64,000 nt of DNA from Candidatus Gastranaerophilales bacterium (GTDB taxonomy: Bacteria; Cyanobacteriota; Vampirovibrionia; Gastranaerophilales; Gastranaerophilaceae). The stretch covers positions 1 to 64,000 of the forward strand of contig CANQNW010000005.1 in NCBI GenBank assembly GCA_947625305.1, read 5' to 3'. Below are positions 54,240 through 63,470 of the stretch, piece after piece (position 1 is the stretch's first letter; each line of letters starts with the position of its first letter). The position numbers were made by a program, and so were the translations under genes. Below the pieces are notes generated by a model that searched no databases, had not been told where the DNA came from, and worked only from the letters and a program-made list of their open reading frames with translations.

Positions 54240-55171
54240 ATTTCAAGTCCTTCTTTTGCGAGGAAATAATTTTTGTTTTTATTTTTATAAAAGTTTTCAA
54301 TAATGCTTAATTTTTCATCATTATAAGCGGGGTCAAAATGAAAGAATGCCAGATGTTTTACTTTAGCGGATTGAGCTGTTTCAAATGCCATATTGAATGT
54401 GGAATGCCCGAAACCTTGTTTGGGAATTGCCACGGATAAGTAGTCTTCATTAGTATATTGACTGTCGTGTATTAATAGGTCAGTACCTTTTGCGAATAAT
54501 TCAAGTTTTTTATCTCCGCCGGAGTAGCATTCTGTATCTGTTGCATAAACAATTGATTTATTTTTATATAATATTTTAAAGCACATAACACCGAAATTAG
54601 GGTGAGAATTTAATTTAACGGGTATGATTATAACTTCATTGTTTTTAGGTTTAATTTCATTAAAATCCGTAATTCTTTTTAATATCGGCTCATTTGATTT
54701 ATCGCTTAAAATAATAATTTCAGATTCATTAATATCGGAAATAGTTAAATCTGCAGTAATATCATAAAGATTAATAGGAAATGATTTGCCAAAAATAACT
54801 TCAGATAGTGCCTCATCAAGTTCAAGGGAAACCCCGCTGTATCCAAAAATATTGCATTTGGTGGTTTTTACATTTATCGGTTTAAAAAAGTTTAACCCTT
54901 GAATATGATCTTGATGTATGTGGCTTAACAGAATAGTAACATTCATAGGAATTCTGTCTGATGCATTTTGTGCGGAAGAAATATGTTCTTTAAAAATGCT
55001 GTCGCCTAAGGGAATAATTCCTGTTCCCGCATCAAGAATAATTCTGTGATTACCTGCCATAACTTCAATACATGAGGTGTTTCCCCCGTAATTGAGAAAT
55101 TTTTTATCCGCTACGGGATAAGACCCCCTTACACCTCTAAATATAACTTTAAAATCACTATCTTTTTTCAT
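54230..55171 (-). CDS. Metallo-beta-lactamase-fold hydrolase
   Basis: The protein has 313 residues. The metal motif HIHQDH (84-89) follows a DAGTG loop; later HPNFGVMCFK, YATDTEC and HDSQYT complete the site. The arrangement resembles class II phosphodiesterases and tRNase Z-type enzymes of this superfamily. Start at 55171 has TTATG context after a short gap to the phosphoesterase upstream. Confidence 0.85.
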   Translation of the reverse strand: MKKDSDFKVIFRGVRGSYPVADKKFLNYGGNTSCIEVMAGNHRIILDAGTGIIPLGDSIFKEHISSAQNASDRIPMNVTILLSHIHQDHIQGLNFFKPINVKTTKCNIFGYSGVSLELDEALSEVIFGKSFPINLYDITADLTISDINESEIIILSDKSNEPILKRITDFNEIKPKNNEVIIIPVKLNSHPNFGVMCFKILYKNKSIVYATDTECYSGGDKKLELFAKGTDLLIHDSQYTNEDYLSVAIPKQGFGHSTFNMAFETAQSAKVKHLAFFHFDPAYNDEKLSIIENFYKNKNKNYFLAKEGLEICL

Positions 55172-55181
55172 AAATGCCCCG

Positions 55182-56129
55182 TTATTTTTTTTCTATTGTG
55201 ATGGTGGTATTTCTGTCTTTTTCTTTTCCGTAATATTTTGCACCGCCTAAAGTCAGTATTTTTGTTTTGGCTTGGAGGTCTTTTAAATTAGTTTCCATAA
55301 ATTTAAAGTTAAAAATTACTTTATTTCGCTTATTATCAATTTCAATAATTCTGAAAGCATTGGGATAGCCTGCAAGTGTGGGAGTTGATACATGCAGAAT
55401 ATTGCCTCTTTTTGTAATTTTAGCCGCATGATAGTGACCTGAAAATATTGCAATCGGCATTTTATATTTTTTTAGTACGGCTTTAAATTCATTTGCATTT
55501 AATATAACGTGATGTTTAGATTCAAACGGGGGTAAAAGCGGGAAATGAATAAAAATTAAGACTACATCATTTTTAGATTTTTGAAGAATATTATCAAGCC
55601 AAACAAGTTCTTCTTTTGGCAAAATACCGTTAGAAGAAATTCCTTTGTTTTTAGCTCCGTCAAGAACAATTAATCTGAATCCTGCTTTAGGTTTAAAAGT
55701 ATAATAAGTTGAATTAAAAGTATAATTAGGATTTTTTTCCTGCAAAATTTTAACTATATTTTTTTTAGTTAAGTAGCCGTCCGTGGTAGTATCATGGTTG
55801 CCTAAAGTGTAGTACCAAGGATAGTGCAGAGTATTTAAAACATCAGTAAGCCCTTCTATAGATTGTTTATTGGGTCTATCTATGCCGTCACCCGTAATCA
55901 TAACAAAACTTAATCCTTTTTCTTTGTTAATCTGGCAGATGGCATCTTCAAGTAAAGGTTTTGTTTTAGATAAAAGTTTATATCCGTTATCTTCTCTAAC
56001 TGTAGAAAAATGAATATCCGAAATTTGAGCAAATTTTAAAGTTCTTGAAAATGAAGGCTGGCCGCTGATAAAGAACAGTACAGCGACAACAAATAAAATA
56101 TATAAACAATCTTTTAATAATTTATTCAT
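55182..56129 (-). CDS. Secreted calcineurin-like metallophosphoesterase
   Basis: The protein has 315 residues. A signal peptide is at 5-27 (CLYILFVVAVLFFISG). Motifs QISDIHFS, ITGDGID, YTLGNHDTT, IFIHFP and SGHYHAA give the complete two-metal site. Likely a periplasmic or cell-surface phosphodiesterase/phosphatase; substrate unknown. Probably one operon with the MBL and TPR genes. Confidence 0.88.
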   Translation of the reverse strand: MNKLLKDCLYILFVVAVLFFISGQPSFSRTLKFAQISDIHFSTVREDNGYKLLSKTKPLLEDAICQINKEKGLSFVMITGDGIDRPNKQSIEGLTDVLNTLHYPWYYTLGNHDTTTDGYLTKKNIVKILQEKNPNYTFNSTYYTFKPKAGFRLIVLDGAKNKGISSNGILPKEELVWLDNILQKSKNDVVLIFIHFPLLPPFESKHHVILNANEFKAVLKKYKMPIAIFSGHYHAAKITKRGNILHVSTPTLAGYPNAFRIIEIDNKRNKVIFNFKFMETNLKDLQAKTKILTLGGAKYYGKEKDRNTTITIEKK

Positions 56130-56195
56130 AAACTGATTATAACATATTTTAAAATATTATTTGTAAAAGCTGATAAAACATAATAAAATAAAAAT

Positions 56196-57464
56196 ATGGA
56201 TAGTGGAATTAAAATTAAAAATATAGTAATTTTCGGAATTTTTCTAATATTTCTAATGTGGATTTTCGATGATTTAATGAAAACATATGAAATCGGCATA
56301 CATTTTAAGGTTAAAAAGTGTTTTGATAAAATACATCAATCTCAGAAAATAGCGCCTGCACGTTTATATATAAATGCCTGGCGTATTGCAAAACTTGAAT
56401 ATGCAGATTCAACAATGAATTATCAGGATTGGAACAGATGGAGAAACAGGTATCACGGTAAAATAAAAACAATGGAGGATGCAAATGTTGCAATCAGTTC
56501 AATGTTAGCCAGTTTAAATGATATTTATACCAGATTTTTGCAAACGAATAAATATAAAAGGCAAAAAGTAATTTTAGAGTCAAAAATAACAGGTTTAGGA
56601 TTAAATTTTAATAAAACCGATGACGGGATAATAGTTAATAAAATATTAAAAAATTCCCCTGCAGAGACCGAAGAACTTATGCCCGGGGATAAAATTATTA
56701 AAATTAATGACAAATATGTTATATTAATGAGCGATGATGAGATTCAAAATTATATTGAGGCGAAGGAAGGAGAAGAAGTTACTTTAATAATAAAACGAGG
56801 CTGGAAAATTCTTCAAAAGAAACTTAATTCCAAAGAAACTCCTATTGATACGATGTCATACAGAATTACAAAAGATAACATAGGGATTATAACAATTTCA
56901 ACAATTATGGGTGAAAAAGCCGTAGATGATTTTAATACCATAATAGATAAAACAAATAAGACGAAAGGTTTAATAATAGATTTAAGGAATAATTATGGCG
57001 GAATAATTGCTAATGCCGTTGAGATGGCTGATTCAATGTTCAGAAACGGGAATATAGTTAATATTAAATCAAAAGGAAAGATTAAATATAAAATATATTC
57101 TGATAAAGATGCAGGATTTACTGAAAAACCCATAGTGATACTTGTAAATAACAGGACAGCCAGTGCTGCGGAAATTTTAGCGGGAGCATTAAAATATAAT
57201 TTAAATGCCGTATTGATAGGTGAAAACACGTACGGTAAAAATGCAATACAGCATGTAATTCCCCTGGCAAATAATACAGGTTTAATTATAACCTCCGAAA
57301 AATATATACTGCCCAATGGAGAAGATATTCAAGATAAGGGAATAACTCCCGATTATGTTTATACGAATTTAAAACGGACAAAGAAAAATGATGAGCTTAT
57401 GAAAAAAGCCGAAAAATTACTCCTTGATAAAGTGAAAAATAATAAAGAAAGTGATATAATATAA
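56196..57464 (+). CDS. C-terminal processing protease (S41, CtpA-like)
   Basis: The protein has 422 residues. One membrane anchor (about 8-26), a helical domain, PDZ domain (about 128-205; LGLNFNKTDDGIIVNKIL) and S41 catalytic core: Ser323 (NRTASAAE) with Lys348 (NTYGKNAIQ), the usual 25-residue spacing. It trims the C-termini of envelope proteins. Start at ATG 56196 lies 67 bases from the divergent phosphoesterase gene. Confidence 0.9.
   Translation: MDSGIKIKNIVIFGIFLIFLMWIFDDLMKTYEIGIHFKVKKCFDKIHQSQKIAPARLYINAWRIAKLEYADSTMNYQDWNRWRNRYHGKIKTMEDANVAISSMLASLNDIYTRFLQTNKYKRQKVILESKITGLGLNFNKTDDGIIVNKILKNSPAETEELMPGDKIIKINDKYVILMSDDEIQNYIEAKEGEEVTLIIKRGWKILQKKLNSKETPIDTMSYRITKDNIGIITISTIMGEKAVDDFNTIIDKTNKTKGLIIDLRNNYGGIIANAVEMADSMFRNGNIVNIKSKGKIKYKIYSDKDAGFTEKPIVILVNNRTASAAEILAGALKYNLNAVLIGENTYGKNAIQHVIPLANNTGLIITSEKYILPNGEDIQDKGITPDYVYTNLKRTKKNDELMKKAEKLLLDKVKNNKESDII
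57455..57460 (+). promoter_or_regulatory. -10 box of the 6S-like RNA
   Basis: A perfect TATAAT overlaps the last codons of the protease gene and places transcription start at about 57,467. A GTGAAA lies 17 bases upstream as a weak -35. Confidence 0.5.
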
Positions 57465-57466
57465 AT

Positions 57467-57635
57467 GCTCTATGCGGGTATTTATTTTGTTCCTACATCT
57501 TGATTAATAGGGAAAGTTGACTCTCATAACAATGCAGTAGACCTGCCAAGCAGCAGGAAACGGATTTGTTAAGGCGCTTACCCACCTGTGGAGCTTTCAC
57601 AGGTAACAAAATCGTGCTTGCATAGGGCTTTATTA
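57467..57635 (+). ncRNA. 6S-like structured RNA (candidate)
   Basis: About 170 bases with rod-like pairing. CTATGC (57470-57475) pairs with GCATAG (57620-57625) and ATTTTGTT with AACAAAAT to close the rod. AACAAT/ATTTGTT and CCTGC/GCAGG close the tip. A small hairpin ACCTGTG/CACAGGT lies on the 3' side of a large central bubble. This is the shape and length of 6S RNA, which mimics an open promoter and binds RNA polymerase. No coding frame fills this gap. The family call is by shape only. Confidence 0.5.
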
Positions 57636-57965
57636 TTTTTCAAATAATTTAATATTTATCTGATACTACATTTCTGTTTCACTAACCTCAACCAAAAGTT
57701 TCGCAACTCGCTCATTTCATTTCGCTCAAACAGGCGAAACTCTGTTATTGTTTTGGTAAGTGAAACTGCTAAATTTTTTATATGATTTTATATTGAATTA
57801 TTTTTCAAATAATTCAATATTCATCTGATACTACATTTCTGTTTCACTAACCTCAACCAAAAGTTTCGCAACTCGCTCACTTCATTTCGCTCAAACAGGC
57901 GAAACTCTGTTATCGTTTTGGTAAGTGAAACTACGAAATTTCGTATATGATTTCATATTGAATTA
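57636..57965. repeat. Two tandem 165-bp units, each a long hairpin
   Basis: Unit 1 is 57636-57800, unit 2 57801-57965, about 90% alike. Each holds a hairpin with arms GTTTCACT/AGTGAAAC, ACCAAAA/TTTTGGT and AGTTTCGC/GCGAAACT (57676-57766 and 57841-57931). No gene is seen here. Confidence 0.8.
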
Positions 57966-57977
57966 TTAGAAAAAAAA

Positions 57978-58292
57978 TCAATTAAAAGAAAAGTATCTGT
58001 CAAAATCCACATCGTCAAAATTGCATAAGAGCCTGTATACATCATCATCTTCATCCATTTTCTGAAAATTATATTCATCAAATTTCCAAAGCTTTGGGTT
58101 AATTCCGTAAACTCTTATAATTTCTCTATCCAATAATATTTTAAGTTTTTTCTTAACGGTTTCAATAGGCATATCAAGGCATTTTGCCAGCTCAACTGCC
58201 GAAATTCCTTCAGGCCGTTGGCATTTTTCGGGGGTAAGGAACATAAGTTCCAATCCCACTTTTTTTAAATCAATATCTTCTGATATTTCCAT
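57978..58292 (-). CDS. Winged-helix DNA-binding protein
   Basis: The protein has 104 residues. Residues 27-62 form a winged helix (ISAVELAKCLDMPIETVKKKLKILLDREIIR). The end is acidic (KMDEDDDVY). A transcription regulator of unknown target; it diverges from the glycosyltransferase genes and could control them. Confidence 0.65.
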   Translation of the reverse strand: MEISEDIDLKKVGLELMFLTPEKCQRPEGISAVELAKCLDMPIETVKKKLKILLDREIIRVYGINPKLWKFDEYNFQKMDEDDDVYRLLCNFDDVDFDRYFSFN

Positions 58293-58420
58293 ATTGTCAC
58301 CTGTGTTTACATTCTCATGTTCGGCATTTTTTGTAAATACTTTAATTGTTTTAGTATTTTTTTACATATATATTTTTTCTTGTAAATATTGTACAATTAA
58401 TTTTATAACAGGAAAATTAT

Positions 58421-59665
58421 ATGCACGATTATAATATATGTTACAGTCTTGATTCAAAATACACGGAACAGCTTGCTGTTTCTATCTGTTCTATATTGAA
58501 AAATGCAGATACAAGAGATAATTTAAACTTTTATATTTTAGACGGCGGTATAAGTGAACAAGACAAATTAAATATTGACATATTAAAAAATATTAAAGAT
58601 TTTAATATTCAATATATAAAAATTAACCGTGACGATTTTTCCGCTTATCCGATGTTAAAAAATTACAACGAAAAATTTAAAGATTATCATGTAACTGTTC
58701 CGACATATTTCAGGTTTAAACTTCCCGAGCTTTTACCGGATATTAATAAAATTTTATATCTTGATTGTGATGTAATTGTAAGAACATCTTTAAATGATTT
58801 GTATAATGAGGGTATAGAAAATAATTCCGCTTTAATGGTTTTAGATGTAGAGGCAGAGAATAATGCTCAAAGATTGGGATTAAATAAGTATTATAATGCA
58901 GGTGTTATGCTTATTAATCTTGAATTTTGGAGAAACAATAAGGTTGAAGAAAGTGTATTAAATTATATACAAAATAACAGAGAAAAAATACTCTGGCAGG
59001 ATCAGGATATTATTAATGTTATTTTGAATGAAAGCATTAAGGAAGTATCTGAAAAATGGAATTTTCAATATTTTTCATATAATGAAATAACTCCCGAAAA
59101 ATTGTCCGAGGCTGATATTGTGCATTTATCGGGAAGATTTAAACCTTGGATTATCCCCTTTGAACATCCTGTTTATGATATTTATTATTATTATCTGTCA
59201 TTTACTGTCTGGAGATATAAGATAGCAGAATATAAATTAATTTGCAGTAATAAGAAATTAAAAAATAATTTTGGCGGAAGTGAAACTAATATACTTAAAA
59301 CGATTTTTGATGAAGATTTACAGCCTGCATTTGAGGAAATTAATAAAACTTATGATTTTGTTAATGAATCGTTAACATACCTAAAAAAACGATTTGATGA
59401 AGAAATACCTAAAATGTATGATTATGTAAATGAGGCGCTTGAAAAAAAGATTAAAGAAGTTTGTGATTCTTTATACGATAATATAAATAAATCAATTGAA
59501 AAAAAGACACAGGAATGTTTTCCTTTGGTGTATGATTATATAAATGCAGCAATAGATAAGAAAAATAACGAACTTAATCTTATATATGAAGAAATTCATA
59601 AAAACTATAAATACACAGAAAAAATAGTTGATGATTTAAGAGTGGAACTGACAAACAAACAATAA
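58421..59665 (+). CDS. GT8-family glycosyltransferase with coiled-coil tail
   Basis: The protein has 414 residues. GT8 core about 1-270: YLDCDV (D115-x-D117 metal site), LWQDQDIIN, HLSGRFKPW. The last 140 residues are coiled coil and end with IYEEIHKNYKYTEK, the repeat word shared with the next two proteins. It would add a sugar to a surface glycan or protein. First gene of the run; a plain AGGAAAA ribosome site precedes the ATG. Confidence 0.85.
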   Translation: MHDYNICYSLDSKYTEQLAVSICSILKNADTRDNLNFYILDGGISEQDKLNIDILKNIKDFNIQYIKINRDDFSAYPMLKNYNEKFKDYHVTVPTYFRFKLPELLPDINKILYLDCDVIVRTSLNDLYNEGIENNSALMVLDVEAENNAQRLGLNKYYNAGVMLINLEFWRNNKVEESVLNYIQNNREKILWQDQDIINVILNESIKEVSEKWNFQYFSYNEITPEKLSEADIVHLSGRFKPWIIPFEHPVYDIYYYYLSFTVWRYKIAEYKLICSNKKLKNNFGGSETNILKTIFDEDLQPAFEEINKTYDFVNESLTYLKKRFDEEIPKMYDYVNEALEKKIKEVCDSLYDNINKSIEKKTQECFPLVYDYINAAIDKKNNELNLIYEEIHKNYKYTEKIVDDLRVELTNKQ

Positions 59666-59667
59666 AA

Positions 59668-62466
59668 ATGCCAAAAGTATCAATAATAATACCTTTTAAT
59701 AATGTAGAAAACTATATTGAAGAATGTTTGCAAAGTGTAATAACCCAAACATTAAAGGATATAGAAATTATAGTTATCAATGACGGTTCAGATGATAATT
59801 CTTTAAAAACAGTTAAAAAAATAGCTAAAAATGATGACAGAATAAAAATAATTCAGCTTAATGAAAGACATGGGCAAGGTTATGCCCGAAATAGAGGCAT
59901 TGAAATTGCTCAAGGTGAGTATATAGGTTTTGTTGATTCCGATGATTTTATTATGCCCGAAATGTTTGAAGAATTGTATAATAATGCCAAACAAAACGAT
60001 ACAGATATAACTATGTGTCTTGCAAGAGAATTTGATGATGTTACAAAAAAATATACTGAAACTGATTATTACTCTCTTGTACCTTTAAAAAGTTTTGATT
60101 CCAACATTTTCAGTGCAGAAGATACCAAAAATAAATTATTGGATATTAATGTTGCACTTTGGAATAAAATTTATAAAAAAGAGTATTTAATAAATACGGG
60201 CGAAAAGTTTCCCGAAGGTTTTATATATGAAGACTTGCCATTTTTCTACGGGACTTACCTGAGCGCAAAAAGAATTCAAATAGTTTGGAAATATTTTTAT
60301 AACTACAGAATAAACCGAAAATCATCAACAATGCGCCAAGCCGGTAATAAAATTCTGGACAGAGTGCAAATGGTTTCCTTAACTTACGAAAAATTGAAAA
60401 ATGTTCCGTATCTTAGTGATTTAAAGAAAAATATTCAAGGCTGGATTATTAATGATTTATTCCACAGATATACTCTTTTAAAGGAAAGTTACCAGAGGGA
60501 ATATTTCTTTTTAATGAAGAAGGTTTTTAAAAATCTCGAAATAGAAAATATCGAGGATGATTACTGGAAGAAAGTTTATCATTTTGAAGGATATCTGCTG
60601 GTTATGAATAATACTTTTGAAGATTTCAATCAAAAAGTTTTTAATGAATACTTGGATATTCATAAAGTGGAAGACAGAATCACCTCTCAAATAACGGATA
60701 GACATGAAATAGACAGTAAAATTTCCAATGTATATGTGGATATTAATAAAAACTATAAATATACCGAAAATTTAGTATCCGGTGTTGAAAATAAGCTGAA
60801 GGATGTTAAAGAAAGTGTTACTTATAATATGGAAAGAATAAATAAAGTGGCTGAAAAGATTAAAGAAGCGGAAGAAAAAACCAATAGTACAATTACAAAT
60901 GTTGTAAACGAAATAACAAAATTTTCGCAGGATAACATTAATCATATTTCAAATGAGTTTAGAAATTTAAATATTCAGACGGATGAAAAGATATCAAGAG
61001 TTTATGAAGAAATAACAAAAAATTATTCTTACACAAATGAACTGACTGATAAATTAAGAGTAGATATAAAAACAAGTAATGATGCTCTGGCGCAAAATAT
61101 TAAAATTCAAACGGATGAAAAAATTTCCCGTATTTATTCTGATATTACGGAAAATTATAAATATACCGAACAGCTTATTTATAACAGAAATAAAGATTTA
61201 CTTGATGAGATAAGGAAAAATATATCTGAAAATAAAGAAGAATTTAATGTTAAATTAGCTGAAAATAAAAATGATATTAATATTAAACTTGAAGAAAATA
61301 AAAATTATATTAGTTTAATAAAAAGTGATTTAGATAAAACAAATCAAAATTTTATAATTGATTTAAATTCCAAAACTGATGAAAAGATTTCAAGAGTATA
61401 TGAAGAAATAACTAAGAACTACGAATATACAAATGATTTATCCGAAAAACTTAAAACACAAATAAATTCGGATAAAGAAAATTTGATGAGTGCGATTGAA
61501 GTTAAGACAGATGATAAAATCTCTAAAGTTTATGAAGAAATTACAAAAAACTATTCCTATACAAATGAATTGACAGAACAGTTAAGGACAGATATAAATA
61601 ATGAAAAAGAAAATATTCTAAAGGAGGTTGAAACACGAACAAATCAAGAAACAGAAAAAATATATGATGAAATTACAAAAAATTATACATACACTGAAAA
61701 ACTGGTTGAATCTGCAACATCAAAATCCCAATATGAAACAGAAGAAAAAATATCGGATATTTATAATTTAATAACAAATAACTACACTTCAACCAATAAT
61801 AAAATAGAAGAAAAAGCTAACGAAACTAAAAATGAAATATCAAATTTATATGGTAAATATGATGCTCTTATTCAGCAATATCAACAAGAAAATAATTATT
61901 TGAAAGAAACACAAGAACATCAAAATGAAAAAATAAATAATATTGAAATAAAATCAAATGAATTTGAACAAAAACTCGGTAATGAATTAAATGAGAAAAT
62001 AATTTCATTTGAAAAAAGTCAAAACAGAAATTTAAATTTAAAAGTAAGTGAAATATATTCATATACCAATAGTGAGTTTACAAAAGTTTTTGCGGAACTA
62101 AAAGATAATAATACCGAACTGAAAAATAAACTTGATTATCAAACATATGAAACAGGTAAACAAATTAATGAAAATAAAGAAGAAATTAATAAAATAAAAA
62201 CAACTGTAGAAGATAAAGCAGACAGAGTTCAAATAAATGATTTATCAAAAGACTTTGAAGAAAAAATACAAAAGCTTAAAGAGTCTCATTATTGGGAGTT
62301 AAGAGAAATAAAGGCTCAGTTTGAAAATCAATTGAATGAACAGAGAATTAAATATGAGCAAAAATTAATTAATATGGAAAATCATATTAATGAAAATGAA
62401 CAAAAATATATTGAAAGCAGAAAAAATATTTTTCAAAAAATATTCGGTTCAAAGAAAAAGAGATAA
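59668..62466 (+). CDS. GT2 glycosyltransferase with long repeat coiled coil
   Basis: The protein has 932 residues. The GT2 core is about 1-330: IIIPFNNVENYI, INDGSDDNS and FVDSDD (89-93). After that comes about 580 residues of coiled coil with seven copies of a VYEEITKNYSYTN-like word spaced 30-75 residues apart. The last 30 residues are basic (FQKIFGSKKKR). The coil may be a stalk or a scaffold for other enzymes. It starts two bases after the GT8 gene. Confidence 0.8.
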   Translation: MPKVSIIIPFNNVENYIEECLQSVITQTLKDIEIIVINDGSDDNSLKTVKKIAKNDDRIKIIQLNERHGQGYARNRGIEIAQGEYIGFVDSDDFIMPEMFEELYNNAKQNDTDITMCLAREFDDVTKKYTETDYYSLVPLKSFDSNIFSAEDTKNKLLDINVALWNKIYKKEYLINTGEKFPEGFIYEDLPFFYGTYLSAKRIQIVWKYFYNYRINRKSSTMRQAGNKILDRVQMVSLTYEKLKNVPYLSDLKKNIQGWIINDLFHRYTLLKESYQREYFFLMKKVFKNLEIENIEDDYWKKVYHFEGYLLVMNNTFEDFNQKVFNEYLDIHKVEDRITSQITDRHEIDSKISNVYVDINKNYKYTENLVSGVENKLKDVKESVTYNMERINKVAEKIKEAEEKTNSTITNVVNEITKFSQDNINHISNEFRNLNIQTDEKISRVYEEITKNYSYTNELTDKLRVDIKTSNDALAQNIKIQTDEKISRIYSDITENYKYTEQLIYNRNKDLLDEIRKNISENKEEFNVKLAENKNDINIKLEENKNYISLIKSDLDKTNQNFIIDLNSKTDEKISRVYEEITKNYEYTNDLSEKLKTQINSDKENLMSAIEVKTDDKISKVYEEITKNYSYTNELTEQLRTDINNEKENILKEVETRTNQETEKIYDEITKNYTYTEKLVESATSKSQYETEEKISDIYNLITNNYTSTNNKIEEKANETKNEISNLYGKYDALIQQYQQENNYLKETQEHQNEKINNIEIKSNEFEQKLGNELNEKIISFEKSQNRNLNLKVSEIYSYTNSEFTKVFAELKDNNTELKNKLDYQTYETGKQINENKEEINKIKTTVEDKADRVQINDLSKDFEEKIQKLKESHYWELREIKAQFENQLNEQRIKYEQKLINMENHINENEQKYIESRKNIFQKIFGSKKKR

Positions 62467-62469
62467 TAT

Positions 62470-63441
62470 ATGAGTAATGCAAAAATATCAATTATTTTAA
62501 TATATAAAAATAATGAAGATAAAATCAAATATTGTCTTGAGAGTATTTTTAACCAAAAATTTTGCGATTATGAACTGATATGTATAAATAACGGGTCAGA
62601 AGACAAATCTGAAGAAATAGTTCAAGAGTATAAAGAAAATAGAGAAAATGTTATCCTTATAAATTTCCCAACAGAACGAGATATACAGCAAGCACAAAAA
62701 AGCGGATTAGATTTAGCAAACGGGGATTATGTCTGTTTTATAGACCCTGAGCAGGTAATCTATGAAAATTTTCCCGGCGGAATAAAGGCGGACTCTTTTA
62801 CTAATCTGCCTTCCAATATAAAAATAGAAAACGGGCGCATTTACAAAAGAGACTTTTTGGAAAATCAAGATATATTAGATACAATTATAGAAAATAAATT
62901 AACACTTTATTTGCAAAAAATGCAAGAATGTGTTAAAAACTTTGAAAATACCGTTAATTTAAATATTGATAAAGTTCAAAAAACTGTAATTGAAAATGTC
63001 GAGAGTAAATTATATATAACTAATTTACGAACGGAACAATTAGAAAAAATCGTTTATGAAAAAGAAATCAATCAAAATAAACTTGTTGATGACAAAATAA
63101 AGGAAATTTATAATTTACAGGAAAATACCAGAAATGACATATATAATGATATGTCTAAAATATATGAATATATAAATACGGAAATATCTAAAAGAATTGA
63201 GGAAATCAATAAAGTTTATAATGAAATAACAAATTGTTATAAATACAGTGAGGAATTAAATAACAAATCGAAAGAACAAACAGAAAATAATAAAAAAGAA
63301 ATGTTTTCAAATTTTGAAAATATAACTGATGAAATAAGTTTAAGATATTCAAATATAATAAAACTTATGGATATCCAAACAGAAGAACTTAATAAAAAAT
63401 TAGAGGAAGTAAAAGAAGAATTAAGTAAACTGCAAAGCTAG
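62470..63441 (+). CDS. Degenerate GT2-like protein with coiled-coil tail
   Basis: The protein has 323 residues. The first 100 residues resemble the GT2 nucleotide-binding half, but the D-x-D site reads I-D-P-E-Q (91-95) and the catalytic half is missing. Coiled coil follows (about 140-323) with one repeat word, VYNEITNCYKYSE. It is probably a non-enzymatic partner of its neighbours. Confidence 0.6.
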   Translation: MSNAKISIILIYKNNEDKIKYCLESIFNQKFCDYELICINNGSEDKSEEIVQEYKENRENVILINFPTERDIQQAQKSGLDLANGDYVCFIDPEQVIYENFPGGIKADSFTNLPSNIKIENGRIYKRDFLENQDILDTIIENKLTLYLQKMQECVKNFENTVNLNIDKVQKTVIENVESKLYITNLRTEQLEKIVYEKEINQNKLVDDKIKEIYNLQENTRNDIYNDMSKIYEYINTEISKRIEEINKVYNEITNCYKYSEELNNKSKEQTENNKKEMFSNFENITDEISLRYSNIIKLMDIQTEELNKKLEEVKEELSKLQS

Positions 63442-63470
63442 TTTATAGACTAAAAATTAGAAAGAAAATA

